64,000 bases of DNA from the NCBI GenBank assembly GCA_028622995.1, contig JAJQJQ010000049.1, positions 806,001 to 870,000 of the forward strand, in the 5' to 3' direction. Both the position numbers and the translations under genes were made by a program. The notes below the pieces were generated by a model that was given only the letters and a program-made list of their open reading frames with translations, did no database searches and was not told the origin of the DNA. Shown here piece after piece: positions 34,601 through 52,200 of this stretch (position 1 is its first letter; every line of letters begins with the position of its first letter). The DNA is from Panagrolaimus kolymaensis (Eukaryota > Nematoda > Chromadorea > Rhabditida > Panagrolaimidae).

Positions 34601-36612
34601 AATGCAGCTTTGGTCAATCAAAAATAAAATACCTTGGTTACATCATAACTGGAAATGGAATCGAAGTTGATCCAAAATCTGTTGCAGCTATTCAAAATAT
34701 TAAAAAACCCAAAACTCTTACTGAACTTAGAAGTTTATTAGGCGCTTTAGCGTATTTTCGAAAATTTTTACCAAATTTTTCTAAAATTGCAAAATGCCTT
34801 TATGACCTTACACAAAAAGAAGCTTCGTTATCGGAATGGAATGAAATTCATGATGAAGCTCTTCAAATTTTGAAAAATATGCTTATGTCAACTCCAGTTC
34901 TTGCATCACCAAAACCTTTTGTTCCATATGAAATCCACACGGATGCAAGCAAACATGCCATTGCAGCTGTTTTATTACAAGATTCTGGTGATGGTCTTCG
35001 ACCAATTGCATATGCAAGTCGTCTTTTGAATCGCCATGAAAAAAATTATTCGGCTTGCGAAGCAGAGGCACTCAGCCTCATTTATTCCATCCAAGAATTT
35101 AAGCCTTACATTCATGGAAATGGCACTACAAAAGTTATCACAGATAACTCAGTCTTATGCGCGTTATTGAAAAAGAAAGATTTAACAGGAAGATTGGCCC
35201 GTTATCAATTAATGATCCAAGATGCCGACCTCGATATAATTCATCGAGCTGGCCGACTAAATCACTTTGCTGACCATATTTCACGCTATCACCAAGAAGA
35301 TTCCAATGATCAAATATTAAGTATAACAACTCCAAAGATTCTTGATATCACCACAATTGAAAAAACACAACAAAATGATCCTGAATGCAAAGCCATCAGA
35401 GAAGCTCTTGAACATGATCGATTTCCTGAAGATCCCAAAACAAGAAACCAACTAAAACTCATGATAAAGAAATATAAGTTGAGAGACCAACTTATCACGT
35501 ACGCGGGGAAGAGCGGCAAGCAGCGAAAACCATTTATTCCTCAACAACTTCGTCAACAAATTTTCGATCTTTTTCATGCAGATGCTATTCATGGTGCACA
35601 TCTTGGTGCAGATAGAACAACTGAAAAGATTGCTGCTCGCGTGTATTTTCCCTCTCTTCCAAAAAGTGTTGCTGAACTTGTCAAAAGTTGTCCACAATGT
35701 CAGAAAAGAAAGATTCTTCCTGGTGATAAAGTTACAGCACCTTTGCAAATGTTCCAAGTACCTGAAAAACCGCTCCAACAATTATCAACGGATATTCTTG
35801 GACCTTTACCTCTTACTGAACGATTGAACCGCTATGTTCTGGTCATTGTCGATAATTTCTCTAAATATGTGGTAGCTGAACCAATGCCAGATCAAACCGC
35901 CAACTCTATCGTCAACACCTTCACCGATAGATGGCTTTGCGTGTTCGGCGCGCCTAATCTTTTGATTTCAGATAACGGAACTCAGTTTACTTCCAAAACC
36001 TTCGCTGATATGGCCCTTATTTATGGATTCCATCATCGAACCATTACTCCTTATCATCCTTCATCAAATGGGATGGTGGAACGCCAGAATCGCACATTGG
36101 CCTCGATGCTTTCGGCTTATACGAATGAACAAGGCACTGATTGGGATTTGCACATTCATAAAGTTATTTTCGCTTACAATTGCGCTCAACAACAATCCAC
36201 CCGCGCATCGCCTTTTGAAATTGTTCACTTACAACCAGCGAGATTACCTGCGGACAATTTCCTCAACATTGACATCCCAACTCCAACCTTGAATACCATC
36301 CATGCTGAACAAAGCCTCGAAGCCATGAGAGCAGCCTGGTCCAATGTCCGACAAAACATCCTCCACTCCCAGAAAATTATTAAAGCAACAAGCGATCGAG
36401 CTCGCCGTGCCCAACGCAGAGAACTCACCGTTGGCATGCCTGTGTTGCTTCAAATCAATCATTTCAACAACAGCCATAAATTCAGCCATAAATACCATGG
36501 ACCTTATCCAATCCTGGCAATCCGAAAAAATAATGTACTTCTTAAAACAGGTCCAAATGAGGAAAAATGGACTCATTTGGACAAGCTAAAACCTTATCAT
36601 GAATCTTCTTGA
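28588..36612 (+). CDS. Gag - envelope-like - Pro - RT - RNase H - integrase polyprotein
   Basis: One frame of 2674 codons (numbered from 28588; open from 28531). Order: coiled coil (about 12-115); Pro/Lys linker; capsid-like Gag (about 255-450); Asn/Arg/Gln-rich basic region without CCHC knuckles (about 465-590); hydrophobic segment (594-613); Cys-rich ectodomain with several N-glycosylation sequons; Thr/Ser/Pro mucin-like stretch (about 892-1075) between basic cleavage-type sites RVKR (874-877) and RNKR (1091-1094); membrane anchor (about 1421-1441) followed by a basic KRRKR tail; aspartic protease (LDTGS, D1520); RT (YMDD 1969-1972); RNase H (D2119, E2158 or E2160, D2186); integrase zinc finger (H2330..C2368/C2371), core D2402, D2462, E2498 and GPY (2638). 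No ATG occurs before codon 255 (29350); codon 1 is TTG. An upstream exon or alternative initiation is needed. All catalytic residues are present. Confidence 0.93.
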   Translation: MKLDSLHGRISCQQQLEAEESKLPEQQENLEAATERLQEAKTAEAEVKERLKEEEENLTQTTNVLEEVIKNNGNQNFLPNRIVEITNNISALEDRLQIQQQKTAEAEQQVNQAENALNDTHDNIIEASQIETTPPSTPIKEEEPDVESESPLEFYTPRVTFPNQPTLIDQTPLKQPANQSKAYKGWFPFFPFLQKGDKKPLPAPSLKNKNNKNKTPKTPSTKNPFRKPFFPTPFSPKPFSTSTPKPSAPLSTDDMSDNNIAASFEMALRRTARPFFDLAPFSGTGKTPHAFLEDFNRLSSGSGWDSTRMLEVLPCYLIGEALTIFNDIKPKHNYQTVVTEWVKRLNPGNTSSIWRRNIANRQQREDESVTQFAKYIREASFQAYPEGEFPKATREKLAIEAFREHLKPSLYKEIIRREKKTTLTAEVQQALDEESIQKELIQRQNINDQIVAFTSMNLNQDNQQNPTKNSLPQNTPPRNNQATNFNNRQPQRFNNRPPQRFNNFNNRQPQQPIDRQFNNRQNNNRFPNNRPNFIANSDRRNNFNSQFNNRNQNENQGFRSRPFNQTNNYQRFNNRVDSSQRRRRGAALHSFRGFTTFLSALIPIFALICVATATITPPNTSYQPLLLSCFPEHAKQTFLIEQPTHHNCTTETKNYTRGQVKLYVPSTTPLALPLYQCWSTYYELDRTTLFGFAVATKEINQRFKQVSPKECDRMAADSEVHGMKLINVKAGFYETQKDPGKEKPKKFGRTLTPVQNYFLRTGAMSVFGKDLESPVVDLRSCNFEEEKCCIGNFTIVWKKPAQMPCKYLHAGTFQALKDEKFIIAPALQAAFAFRNELVPDNANKCVPKEAKLMANDVISFFKTNEEIKEEIKQRVKRQKPNRRVDHNIITSTTPPKRNRPAEKSTPSTTTTSTTTSTTTTTTTTKAPKKNEKIKVIASTAQPSSNPPATLPSATVTSTLPTTTSTLSPTTTSTLTSISTTSIPPSTTTTTSTLPPTTTTTSTVPPTTTTTTTTPSPSTTSTPTTSTVTTTPSTTTTSTLPPTTSTTTPLPTAATPRVPKIPRKYERSTTTTMPTTTEARMNIPLHSKTRIRNKRENESNPTSIEQVQFLAVAKLFKSYGMNISPNLMHAQALPLVADGNEIPNFDTSDLNKTLLTGQADNAMNVKFQYNLYLENQRAQLDFNTLWQEICLLNNKETDTINSFFEIDPTAAVRKMFQNNAISARFLGEAVEVTACVRIRPESIDWTLERDGRCYEYPTVIFRGLRYFYNFQKKQLTKLATEIPCYSKPNLVRKLENGTYVNDFGKVDVIKDNRPFKQITAAEQNEIFDSKTIFQSDMNHVLMSTALLNRYLNKINDVVLKPIPQSNATGFVWDTIFAVAEFSEMLSNATSDMYETFDDFVSDPFGFMKSFVSKIMDFVYNWYIFVIGCCGAILFVIVLWFTHGLWIPCCIALASKCRPKIKRRKRIRTSPARIMAIRELQPLRQPQIHTFIPPVFAIQGNNALQPIVNVAVNGKSMNACLDTGSTLTYTGLKTALSIGLKPSPTLQTTARTVNNSPINFLGEIYAEIVIGNNKTYCPILVSSNEDCPSDILIGTNVLKLFPSINFNFADNKITMDENELHMISYVTNKDIPKPIIRVLTDVDLEPKSETVILAQIENALPQQTILVHTTDERLPKEIIIGKSVSIVDEEKIHVRILNSSNATVRLRAKQRLATAEILDDETTMQKVYAVIPEKDSTMNHLNYIPDEIDVAEKLPPLPSDKDKDHLNFNLENTILSEAGKRRLMKILQENSKAFIGQDNVIGKYNGNIKHRIDLVDESLVVRRRPYRVPLALKPQVEAMVKEMLEQHIIQPSTSPFAAPIILIKKKSGDFRFAVDYRGLNAITKKSVYHLPLITEVLEIVGSKRYYSIFDFQSAFHAIEIEPSHRERTAFICHLGLFEWLRMPFGLCGSPDSFQRIMNAMKRELSASLFIYMDDAIIASNDEEEHLDDIEQFLKVIIKYNLKLKPSKCSFGQSKIKYLGYIITGNGIEVDPKSVAAIQNIKKPKTLTELRSLLGALAYFRKFLPNFSKIAKCLYDLTQKEASLSEWNEIHDEALQILKNMLMSTPVLASPKPFVPYEIHTDASKHAIAAVLLQDSGDGLRPIAYASRLLNRHEKNYSACEAEALSLIYSIQEFKPYIHGNGTTKVITDNSVLCALLKKKDLTGRLARYQLMIQDADLDIIHRAGRLNHFADHISRYHQEDSNDQILSITTPKILDITTIEKTQQNDPECKAIREALEHDRFPEDPKTRNQLKLMIKKYKLRDQLITYAGKSGKQRKPFIPQQLRQQIFDLFHADAIHGAHLGADRTTEKIAARVYFPSLPKSVAELVKSCPQCQKRKILPGDKVTAPLQMFQVPEKPLQQLSTDILGPLPLTERLNRYVLVIVDNFSKYVVAEPMPDQTANSIVNTFTDRWLCVFGAPNLLISDNGTQFTSKTFADMALIYGFHHRTITPYHPSSNGMVERQNRTLASMLSAYTNEQGTDWDLHIHKVIFAYNCAQQQSTRASPFEIVHLQPARLPADNFLNIDIPTPTLNTIHAEQSLEAMRAAWSNVRQNILHSQKIIKATSDRARRAQRRELTVGMPVLLQINHFNNSHKFSHKYHGPYPILAIRKNNVLLKTGPNEEKWTHLDKLKPYHESS
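29350..30360 (+). other. Gag capsid and nucleocapsid-like region
   Basis: Residues 255-450 read as a retrotransposon Gag capsid: SFEMALRRTARPFFDLAPFSG, then a helix-rich part with the W-x2-R and F-x4-R pattern common to gypsy Gag. The next 130 residues repeat QRFNNRQ/PQRFNN motifs rich in Asn, Arg and Gln. They are basic and presumably bind RNA. They lack the Cys-Cys-His-Cys knuckle usual in nucleocapsids. Confidence 0.75.
30361..33000 (+). other. Envelope-like glycoprotein region inside the polyprotein
   Basis: The region starts with a hydrophobic segment at residues 594-613 and ends with a membrane anchor at about 1421-1441. Between them are many Cys and about eight N-x-S/T sequons. Two Arg-x-Lys-Arg sites flank a mucin-like block. 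Residues 1222-1260 contain ARFLGEAVEV then Cys, and later GRCY...P. From memory this recalls the pattern in class III, gB-like glycoproteins of chuviruses and some retroelements; that likeness is weak. TTCTTTTAG at 30354-30362 is a good acceptor-type site at the very start of the region and might serve a subgenomic message. Confidence 0.7.
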
Positions 36613-37002
36613 ATTGTAATGTCTCTCCATTTTAATTGTGAACTTTGTTTATTTATGTGTTTTCGATTGTAATTTAATAATAATGTTTTTATGCTTTACT
36701 TTTGAATAATATTTAATGCTAATTTGTAATTGTAATTTTATAGTAATATGTACTCCATTATGTATACTCGCATTTACTCTGTCTTGAGTTAATTTGTAAT
36801 CTCCACTTTATCGCTACACTATTTAATCACCTTTATTAGCTTGGATATGGTTAAGTTTACCTAACCCCTTTAAAACAACTTTTGGCTTTGGTTGGATTGA
36901 GTCACGTTACTCACTCCGTGCACCTTTTTACACTAAATTATATTGACGTACCCGTCCCACTAAATCTATTGACGAGGTCGCCAATCTTGGAGCCGGGGTG
37001 CC
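36613..37002 (+). other. Retroelement 3' untranslated region
   Basis: This is 390 bp between the integrase stop and the 3' LTR, rich in TTTAATTGT-type sequence. No additional ORF is present, so the usual gypsy env position is empty. The bases before the LTR (TTGGAGCCGGGGTGCC) are a poor polypurine tract. Confidence 0.7.
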
Positions 37003-37176
37003 TGTAACGCACTCAACCAACCAAGCCAAATGCTTTTTGGACCGCCCTTTTAACCATAGCCATGTTTCTCTTTCTTGACTCTCAGTAGTATGTTTTATGA
37101 ATAGACACAATAAAGACGCTTTTAAATATACAGCCCTTGTGAACCAAAGAAAGACACTACAGTAACAGTAGTTACA
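37003..37176 (+). repeat. 3' LTR (174 bp)
   Basis: Sequence TGTAACGCAC...AGTAGTTACA matches the 5' LTR with no difference seen. GAAG at 37177-37180 is the right target duplication. Confidence 0.95.
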
Positions 37177-37370
37177 GAAGCAGCAAAATCAAAAAAAAGC
37201 TTTGACATAAAAATCAAACAACCACCACACCCAAAAAACAGCGACGGTGAAAAATAAAAATTTTGCATAAATTTTTTGTTTTTGAACTATCAAACTTTTG
37301 CTTTTACAATCATAAAAAAATCATCAAAAAAAATCAATCAAAGGTGAAAGAAAAAAAAGTGTCAAACAAA

Positions 37371-37395
37371 ATCAATCAATCAATCAATCAATCAA
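37371..37395. repeat. (ATCA)n microsatellite
   Basis: Six tandem ATCA units lie between the retroelement and the last Scribble exon, in the 3' flank of that gene. Confidence 0.85.
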
Positions 37396-37406
37396 ACAAA
37401 CAAAAT

Positions 37407-46285
<8,879 letters not shown>

Positions 46286-49200
46286 CTTTTTTTGTTTTGG
46301 CGGTGGTGAATTTGGTTTGGTTTCGTGTGATTTTTAAAGTGAAAAATAAAAATTTGAATAAATTAAGTGCAGTTATTAACTAATATGAATATGAAGAATA
46401 TATAATAATCATTCGTTGTGTTTCTTCTTCTTTTTTTGTTTGGAAAAAAATAAAAACAAGAAATTATATATTCCAAAAGTGGCTTTTTGCTTTCCTTCCC
46501 CAAATAATATTTATGGGATTGATTGGTGATTCTATTTCTTTCTTCGTTGGTGATCGTGAAAGCTCCCTGAAAAAAAAAATGAAAAACTTATTTAAACTTA
46601 TATTTTTTTGCAACAAAAAAAATAATTACAAGTATATACGTCAAAAAAAACAAATCAAAAAAAGTATGTAAGAATAATGCAAGTAGCAGCGTACACGTGA
46701 CGCTAAAGAAAAAAAATAGTTGAAAAAAAATTCCAAAACAAAAAAGTCAAAAGCAAAAGTGGCGGGAAAAGAAGAACTGCAAGAAAGAAGACGAAGAAGA
46801 GAAAAAAAAGCTAACAAGTGTCCGTCGCAATGCAATGCAAAAAAAAAAATAGAGATGAGGAAGGAGAAAGAAACTGGACCAAAGTAAAAAAAATCTTGTG
46901 TTTTTTCTTTCATTTTTTTAGTTATGTGACTAACTGACTTTTTTTTATAAAAAAACTCAAGAAAGAAAAAAAGAAGCTTTAATTCAATAAAAAAAAACTA
47001 AAAAACACGTTCTTCAATCTTATCTATTTTGTTGCTGCAACTAAAAACAAAAAAAAACATTGGAGACTTTGGTTTAAAGCTTTAAAAAAAGAATTTTATA
47101 ATTTATTCAAAAAAAACAAGCAAAACAAAAGCATGTTTTTTGTTTTTGTTTTTTAAACGACAAATTAAGTTTTGAATAATGTTTTTTAAGTGTTCATTTT
47201 TTTATTTTAGTTTTGGTAGCAAAGTTTTAAAATTCTTTCGATTTTTAATGGAATTTTTAAGTTTTAGAAAATCAATAATTTCTGTAATTTTTTACGCGCA
47301 TTGGAAGTTTTGCAAAAGACATCGAAAGAAAACATACCAAAACAACAAAAATTATTTTAGTTCCAAAACAAATTTTATTGCTCATTTTTATTTTTGCTCG
47401 TTGGCTGCTGAGATTTCATGGATTTTTTTTTAAATTTAAAAGAGAGAAAAAAAATGTGGGTTAAAATCGACCTCATTCTTGCGCAGCAGGGGGATATGCA
47501 TATAATATTTTTAAGGACGACAACAATGACGACAAAATGGCGACGAGAATAGCGAAAAATAAAATATTTTAATGGCTGTGATAAAAAAGAAATAAAAGCA
47601 CACGTTAAAAATATTTATATATAGAGGCAACACAACACGTTTTTGAAAATAAAAAAGTCCATTAAAATAACTTTGTTTTAAGTAAGAAAAAATATTTTAA
47701 GTAATTGAAAACTTCAAAATATAATTCCTACAAAATAACAAAATTTTAAATGAGTAACAAAAAGGACAAAATTATTTAAGGAAAATGGTTACTATCATTT
47801 ATAGTAATGCAATACATACAGAAATCCTTAAATAATAATTACTATCTTTTAACATTATAAAGCAAGGAAAAAATATAAAGATACAATAATCGTCTAGACA
47901 AGTTCGATTTAAAAAAATTTAAAAAACTATCAAAAACTATACAAAAAACAAAATGGGAAAAAAAATGAATTTTATTGTTGTAAAAAGTTTAGCATCGCAC
48001 ACGCAGAAAAAAAAAACTAAAAACTTCCATCATCATCATTTTTTTGACTCATCGACTTTTTTTCTCTCTCGCTCCTCTTTCTCAATCTCCACTCCCGATA
48101 AGGCCACCTTCCTCCACAACTACCAACCAACCAACCAAGCAAAAACTATAATATTATATTTTTTAAGACGAAAGAGAAGAGAGGTATCGATCTTAAATTT
48201 AAAAAAAATGGAAAAAAACCTTTTTTTAGTCAGTCAATAAAAAGGGAGAAAAAAAACTTTTTTTAGGACATCAACTAACTAATAAAATAGCTAAAGAAAA
48301 AAAAAACAGCGTGAAAAAAAATAGTCTTCCTTCATAGCAAAAAAAGAAGTGTTTCCTCAATTCTCAAATACTTCTTCGATTGGGCTCGATGATGATAGTC
48401 AACTCAACGCAACAACAACAACGACAGTTTATTATTTTCATTGACACTTCTTTCTTTTTTTTTTGCCTCTTCTTTTTGTTTTCCACCTCACCACCTCGCT
48501 TTATAACATATAACACACTATTAATTTTTTTTTGTTTTGTTGGGATGGTTGATTTTTTTTTATTATTTTGTAAAAAAAAAGTATTTATTTTCCACAAAAG
48601 AAGGTTGTCGTCGTCCATTTTTTTAAAAGTTTTTTTTGTTGGCGAAAAGAAAAGATAGAGGCAAAGAAAGAGGACGGAGAAAAAATCAATGATGAACGCT
48701 AAGGTTTATTTTGAAGAAGAAAAAAAATACATACATACAAAAATGGAGGGACGAGGAACGCGCAAGTTAGTTAGTGAGATGGAAAGAAGAAGAAAAAAAA
48801 GTACGCGAGAGAATAGATAAATCGAACAACACCGACAAAACCTATGCAACCGACAAGAATGGAAGAGAGAGAAAAGAAGTCTTAAAAATAGTCGTGTGTG
48901 TGAGTCGAAATCAAATTCGAAGGCGATGTGCAATGGAATTTTTTTTTGTTGCGCTGTGGACAATAAGAAAAAAATGTGATGGACAAAAAAAACGGACGAA
49001 GACAACGACGATAATCAAACCTCGACGATACAAAAAAAAATTAAAGATACATAGAAGAAATAAAACTTTTTATATTTGTTTGTTATGTATGTGTTTGTTC
49101 TTATTTTCTTCGGGCAAACAACATAAAACTATCGGAGTTACATTTTCTCTCGCGCCCAGCGCAATATGTGTATGTATCTCTTTTTTTCTTTTACCCTCTT

Positions 49201-52200
49201 TTCTCTCAAAATAATAATAACGAGACAAAAACGATGATGATGTTATTTTGCAACTTTGCTTGCGACAAACTTGAAAAATAAAATTGAAAAAAGACAAACA
49301 CCTAGAAAAAAAAAGTTTTTGTATATACATAAATTTTGTTTTTAAAGTGATGATGGAATGTAAATTTTTGAGTTGAGTAGTTAGTGTTAGTCAGAGTTGG
49401 TTGATGTTGAAGTTGGAAGAAGAGTTTATGAGTCTGAGCCCAGCTTGAGTTCACGAATCGCGATAGATGGGTTGGAAGAGAAAAATTTCAGTTAGTCAGA
49501 CAAAAGTAGAGAGATGGAAATACATAAAAAAAATTATCAAGGTCAAAATTAATGTTGTTTGAGAGAGTGAGAAAAAGGTTTTATAAATCCATACTTCTCA
49601 TTCTTTTTTGGCATTTTTATTGATTGATATTTTTGAAAAAAATGATGAGAATAAGTTTGATTTTGTTTTGGATAAAAAAATTAAAATTAAAAAATTATTT
49701 GAAAAATGAATTTATTTTGATTAATAAAAAACTGAACAATATTGGTATTTATATTAGCGCCAAAATATTACCATAGCCAATAAAGATTAAAAGGGCCATA
49801 AAAAATGCGATTTTCTCATTGACATACAAGATTTTATATCTTTTCACAGTTTTTAGTTTAAAAAAAAGCCTCAAAATGCCTTAATCAGCACCGGACAAAA
49901 ATATCGGTATTTTAAGTTTTATTAAAATTTTTGGATTTTGATTCATCGATCCAATCGAATTTGAAAGATCAATAAAAAAATATATAATTAATTTTCCGAA
50001 AATTAGTTTTGAGACCTTTTGATTTCAGTTTATCTACAGCTTTTCTTTCTGCTGATTTCTATGATTTTTAAATTTAAAATTTTTTTTTCGCTAACTCCGT
50101 AACCATTGAAGCTCACCCTTTTTCTCTCTGTTTCAAAATTTTTGTCACCGGAAGTTATTACAATATTCTTTCCACTGCTCCTGCTACCTTTTTTTTAAAA
50201 AAAAGTCCAGTCCCGCGCCACTGAGAAATACGAAAAAAAAGAGGATCAAAAAGAGGTGAGCCGTGAAAAAATAAAATAAATTCAAATCTGATTTTTTGTT
50301 TTGTTTTTGTCTCTCTCGTGTCTGCCGATTGAACGCTCAATTTGATTGGGTCTCACCAAAAGTTTTTGAGTTTTTTTTCAAACAAAAATTCAATGAAGTG
50401 GAAGCTGATGTTGACCGACATAAAAGGCAAAAGAAGAAAAAAAGTGAGATAGAATTAAATATAAAAAAAAAGACAAGAGAGGTAAAAATAAGTTTAACTC
50501 AAGTGGAAATTGAAAAAAGTAGAGGGAGATCGGCATCAAAAACAAAACAAAAATAAGTTGACACGGCTCAAAAAAGTTTGACGATCATGAAAAAAAGCTT
50601 GATTAAATTCAAGGATTTGGGATGTAAAAAAAAAAAAAAAATGGGAGATGGATATTTTGTTAGTAAATCAAAAAAGGAATTTCAACAATCAAAAAATAAT
50701 AAAAAATTTTCGAAAGTTTAATTTTTAGCTTAAAAATTTTTTTTGTGAATAACTTTTTTTTCAAATAAATTTTCTTTTATTTAAAACATTATGGACTCAA
50801 AAACACTTACATAAAAATTTAAGAAATATGGAGCTTTTTTTAATTAAAATCTTCCTTTCTCTCTTTCGAATGAAAAAAAAAAACATTAAAGATAATTAAA
50901 AAAGCAAAGGTCAAATCACTTATCGTTAGGTATTTTTTAAAGTTAAAACAACTTTTTTTAATTTAGAAAAAAGTCGTTAAAAAGCCATCTGTTAGTAGAA
51001 AAAAAAACGTAAAATATACATATATTTTCGAAAAAAGCTTAATGGGTGTTCATTATTTTATAAAAAAGAAATTCGATTTATGAAAATAAAGCCAGTCAAA
51101 AGAGAGAATTAAAAAAAGATGGACCCAAGAAACACAACAATAAAAAAGTTTTAGGATTGTTTCTGTTTTTGTTGTTTCCCGTAACAACTTTATTTTTTAG
51201 TATTCTTCTTTTTCTTCCTTAAAAAAATATATATATAAAATAAACTTTCTTTGCTTCTATTTTTTTTAATCCATCTTTAAAAAAAATTTATTTTATTGTT
51301 TCTAAGTCATTTCTTCTTGGCCATTGTCATCGTCGTTGTTTTTGTTGAGCGTGGCGGCGCCAAAAAGTCAGTTGTTGTCGTTGTTGTTGGTTGCTCATGT
51401 CTTTTTTTTTATTTTTGGTGGTAGTGAGTGTATTAACATAGATATAGAATTAGTGTTTTTTTCTTCTCTTATTTTTGGTAGCTGTAATAGTCAACGACGA
51501 TGACATAAGAGTGGATGGGATCTCTTCCAAATAAATAAAAAAAGGAGCCAAAAATGTCTTCTTCGATGATGGCGACGAGAAAGAAAGAAGAGTCTTTTTT
51601 GATAAACATAAACTCTCACTTAAAGAAAAAGAAAAAAGATGGAGTCCACTAACATTGTCAACGAGAATGTAAATGAAAAACATTTGTTTAGGAATGTTTT
51701 TTTTCTTTTTCTGGCTTTTTTTGGAGGCTATCATCAACATCAAAAAAAGCTGCTAATATGTATGTCTTTTCCGTCTTTTTGACTTTAGTTTGGTAGGTCC
51801 ACAACTGGCGGGAAGAAGGCTATCAAAGCTATGTTTTGTTGCCCATGTTTTTTCTTTCTTATTTTTTTTTCTTCCAAAATGTCTTTAAGGCCGTTGTTAT
51901 AGCAAAAGGAAGTGTCAAATTTAAAATGGAAGAGATAATAAAAAAAAGAAGAAGAATACAGTGTTATATATTTTTTTAGAGAAGACAAAAAAATAAGTTA
52001 AAATACACACGCACGCGAGAAAAAAATATAGAAAAATGCCAAAAAAGGAGAAGAAGCAACCGATTCACTGAAGTCATTCGCTCGCTCGGTTGCATGCATG
52101 ACCTTAAGGAGTTGGAATGAGTTCCGTTACTTGTTTTTTTTGTTTTGTTTTTAAATAAATGAATGAAAGAATTTTAACCTTACAAAAAATAGAGGAAGAA

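Larger units (their letters stand above)
26981..37176 (+). mobile_element. Complete Ty3/gypsy-like LTR retroelement with embedded envelope-like domain
   Basis: Two direct repeats of 174 bp (26981-27154 and 37003-37176) bound the element. By eye they are identical, and they start TGTAAC and end GTTACA. The 4-bp sequence GAAG flanks both sides (26977-26980 and 37177-37180) and fits a target-site duplication. The interior holds one long frame with gag, an envelope-like region, aspartic protease, RT, RNase H and a DD35E integrase with a GPY/F tail; this domain order after protease is Ty3/gypsy. Identical LTRs and an open frame of over 8 kb mean recent insertion and probable competence. The LTRs are very short for a 10.2-kb element. 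It sits between the MOLO1-like gene and the 3' end of the Scribble gene and disrupts neither. Confidence 0.95.

Noticed and set aside
36960..37002. Polypurine tract before the 3' LTR
   Set aside because: The sequence is interrupted by pyrimidines and is not a convincing tract.
48380..49330. Several ORFs of 80-146 codons on both strands
   Set aside because: They are low-complexity Lys/Arg or Phe/Ser strings in skewed DNA without splice support.
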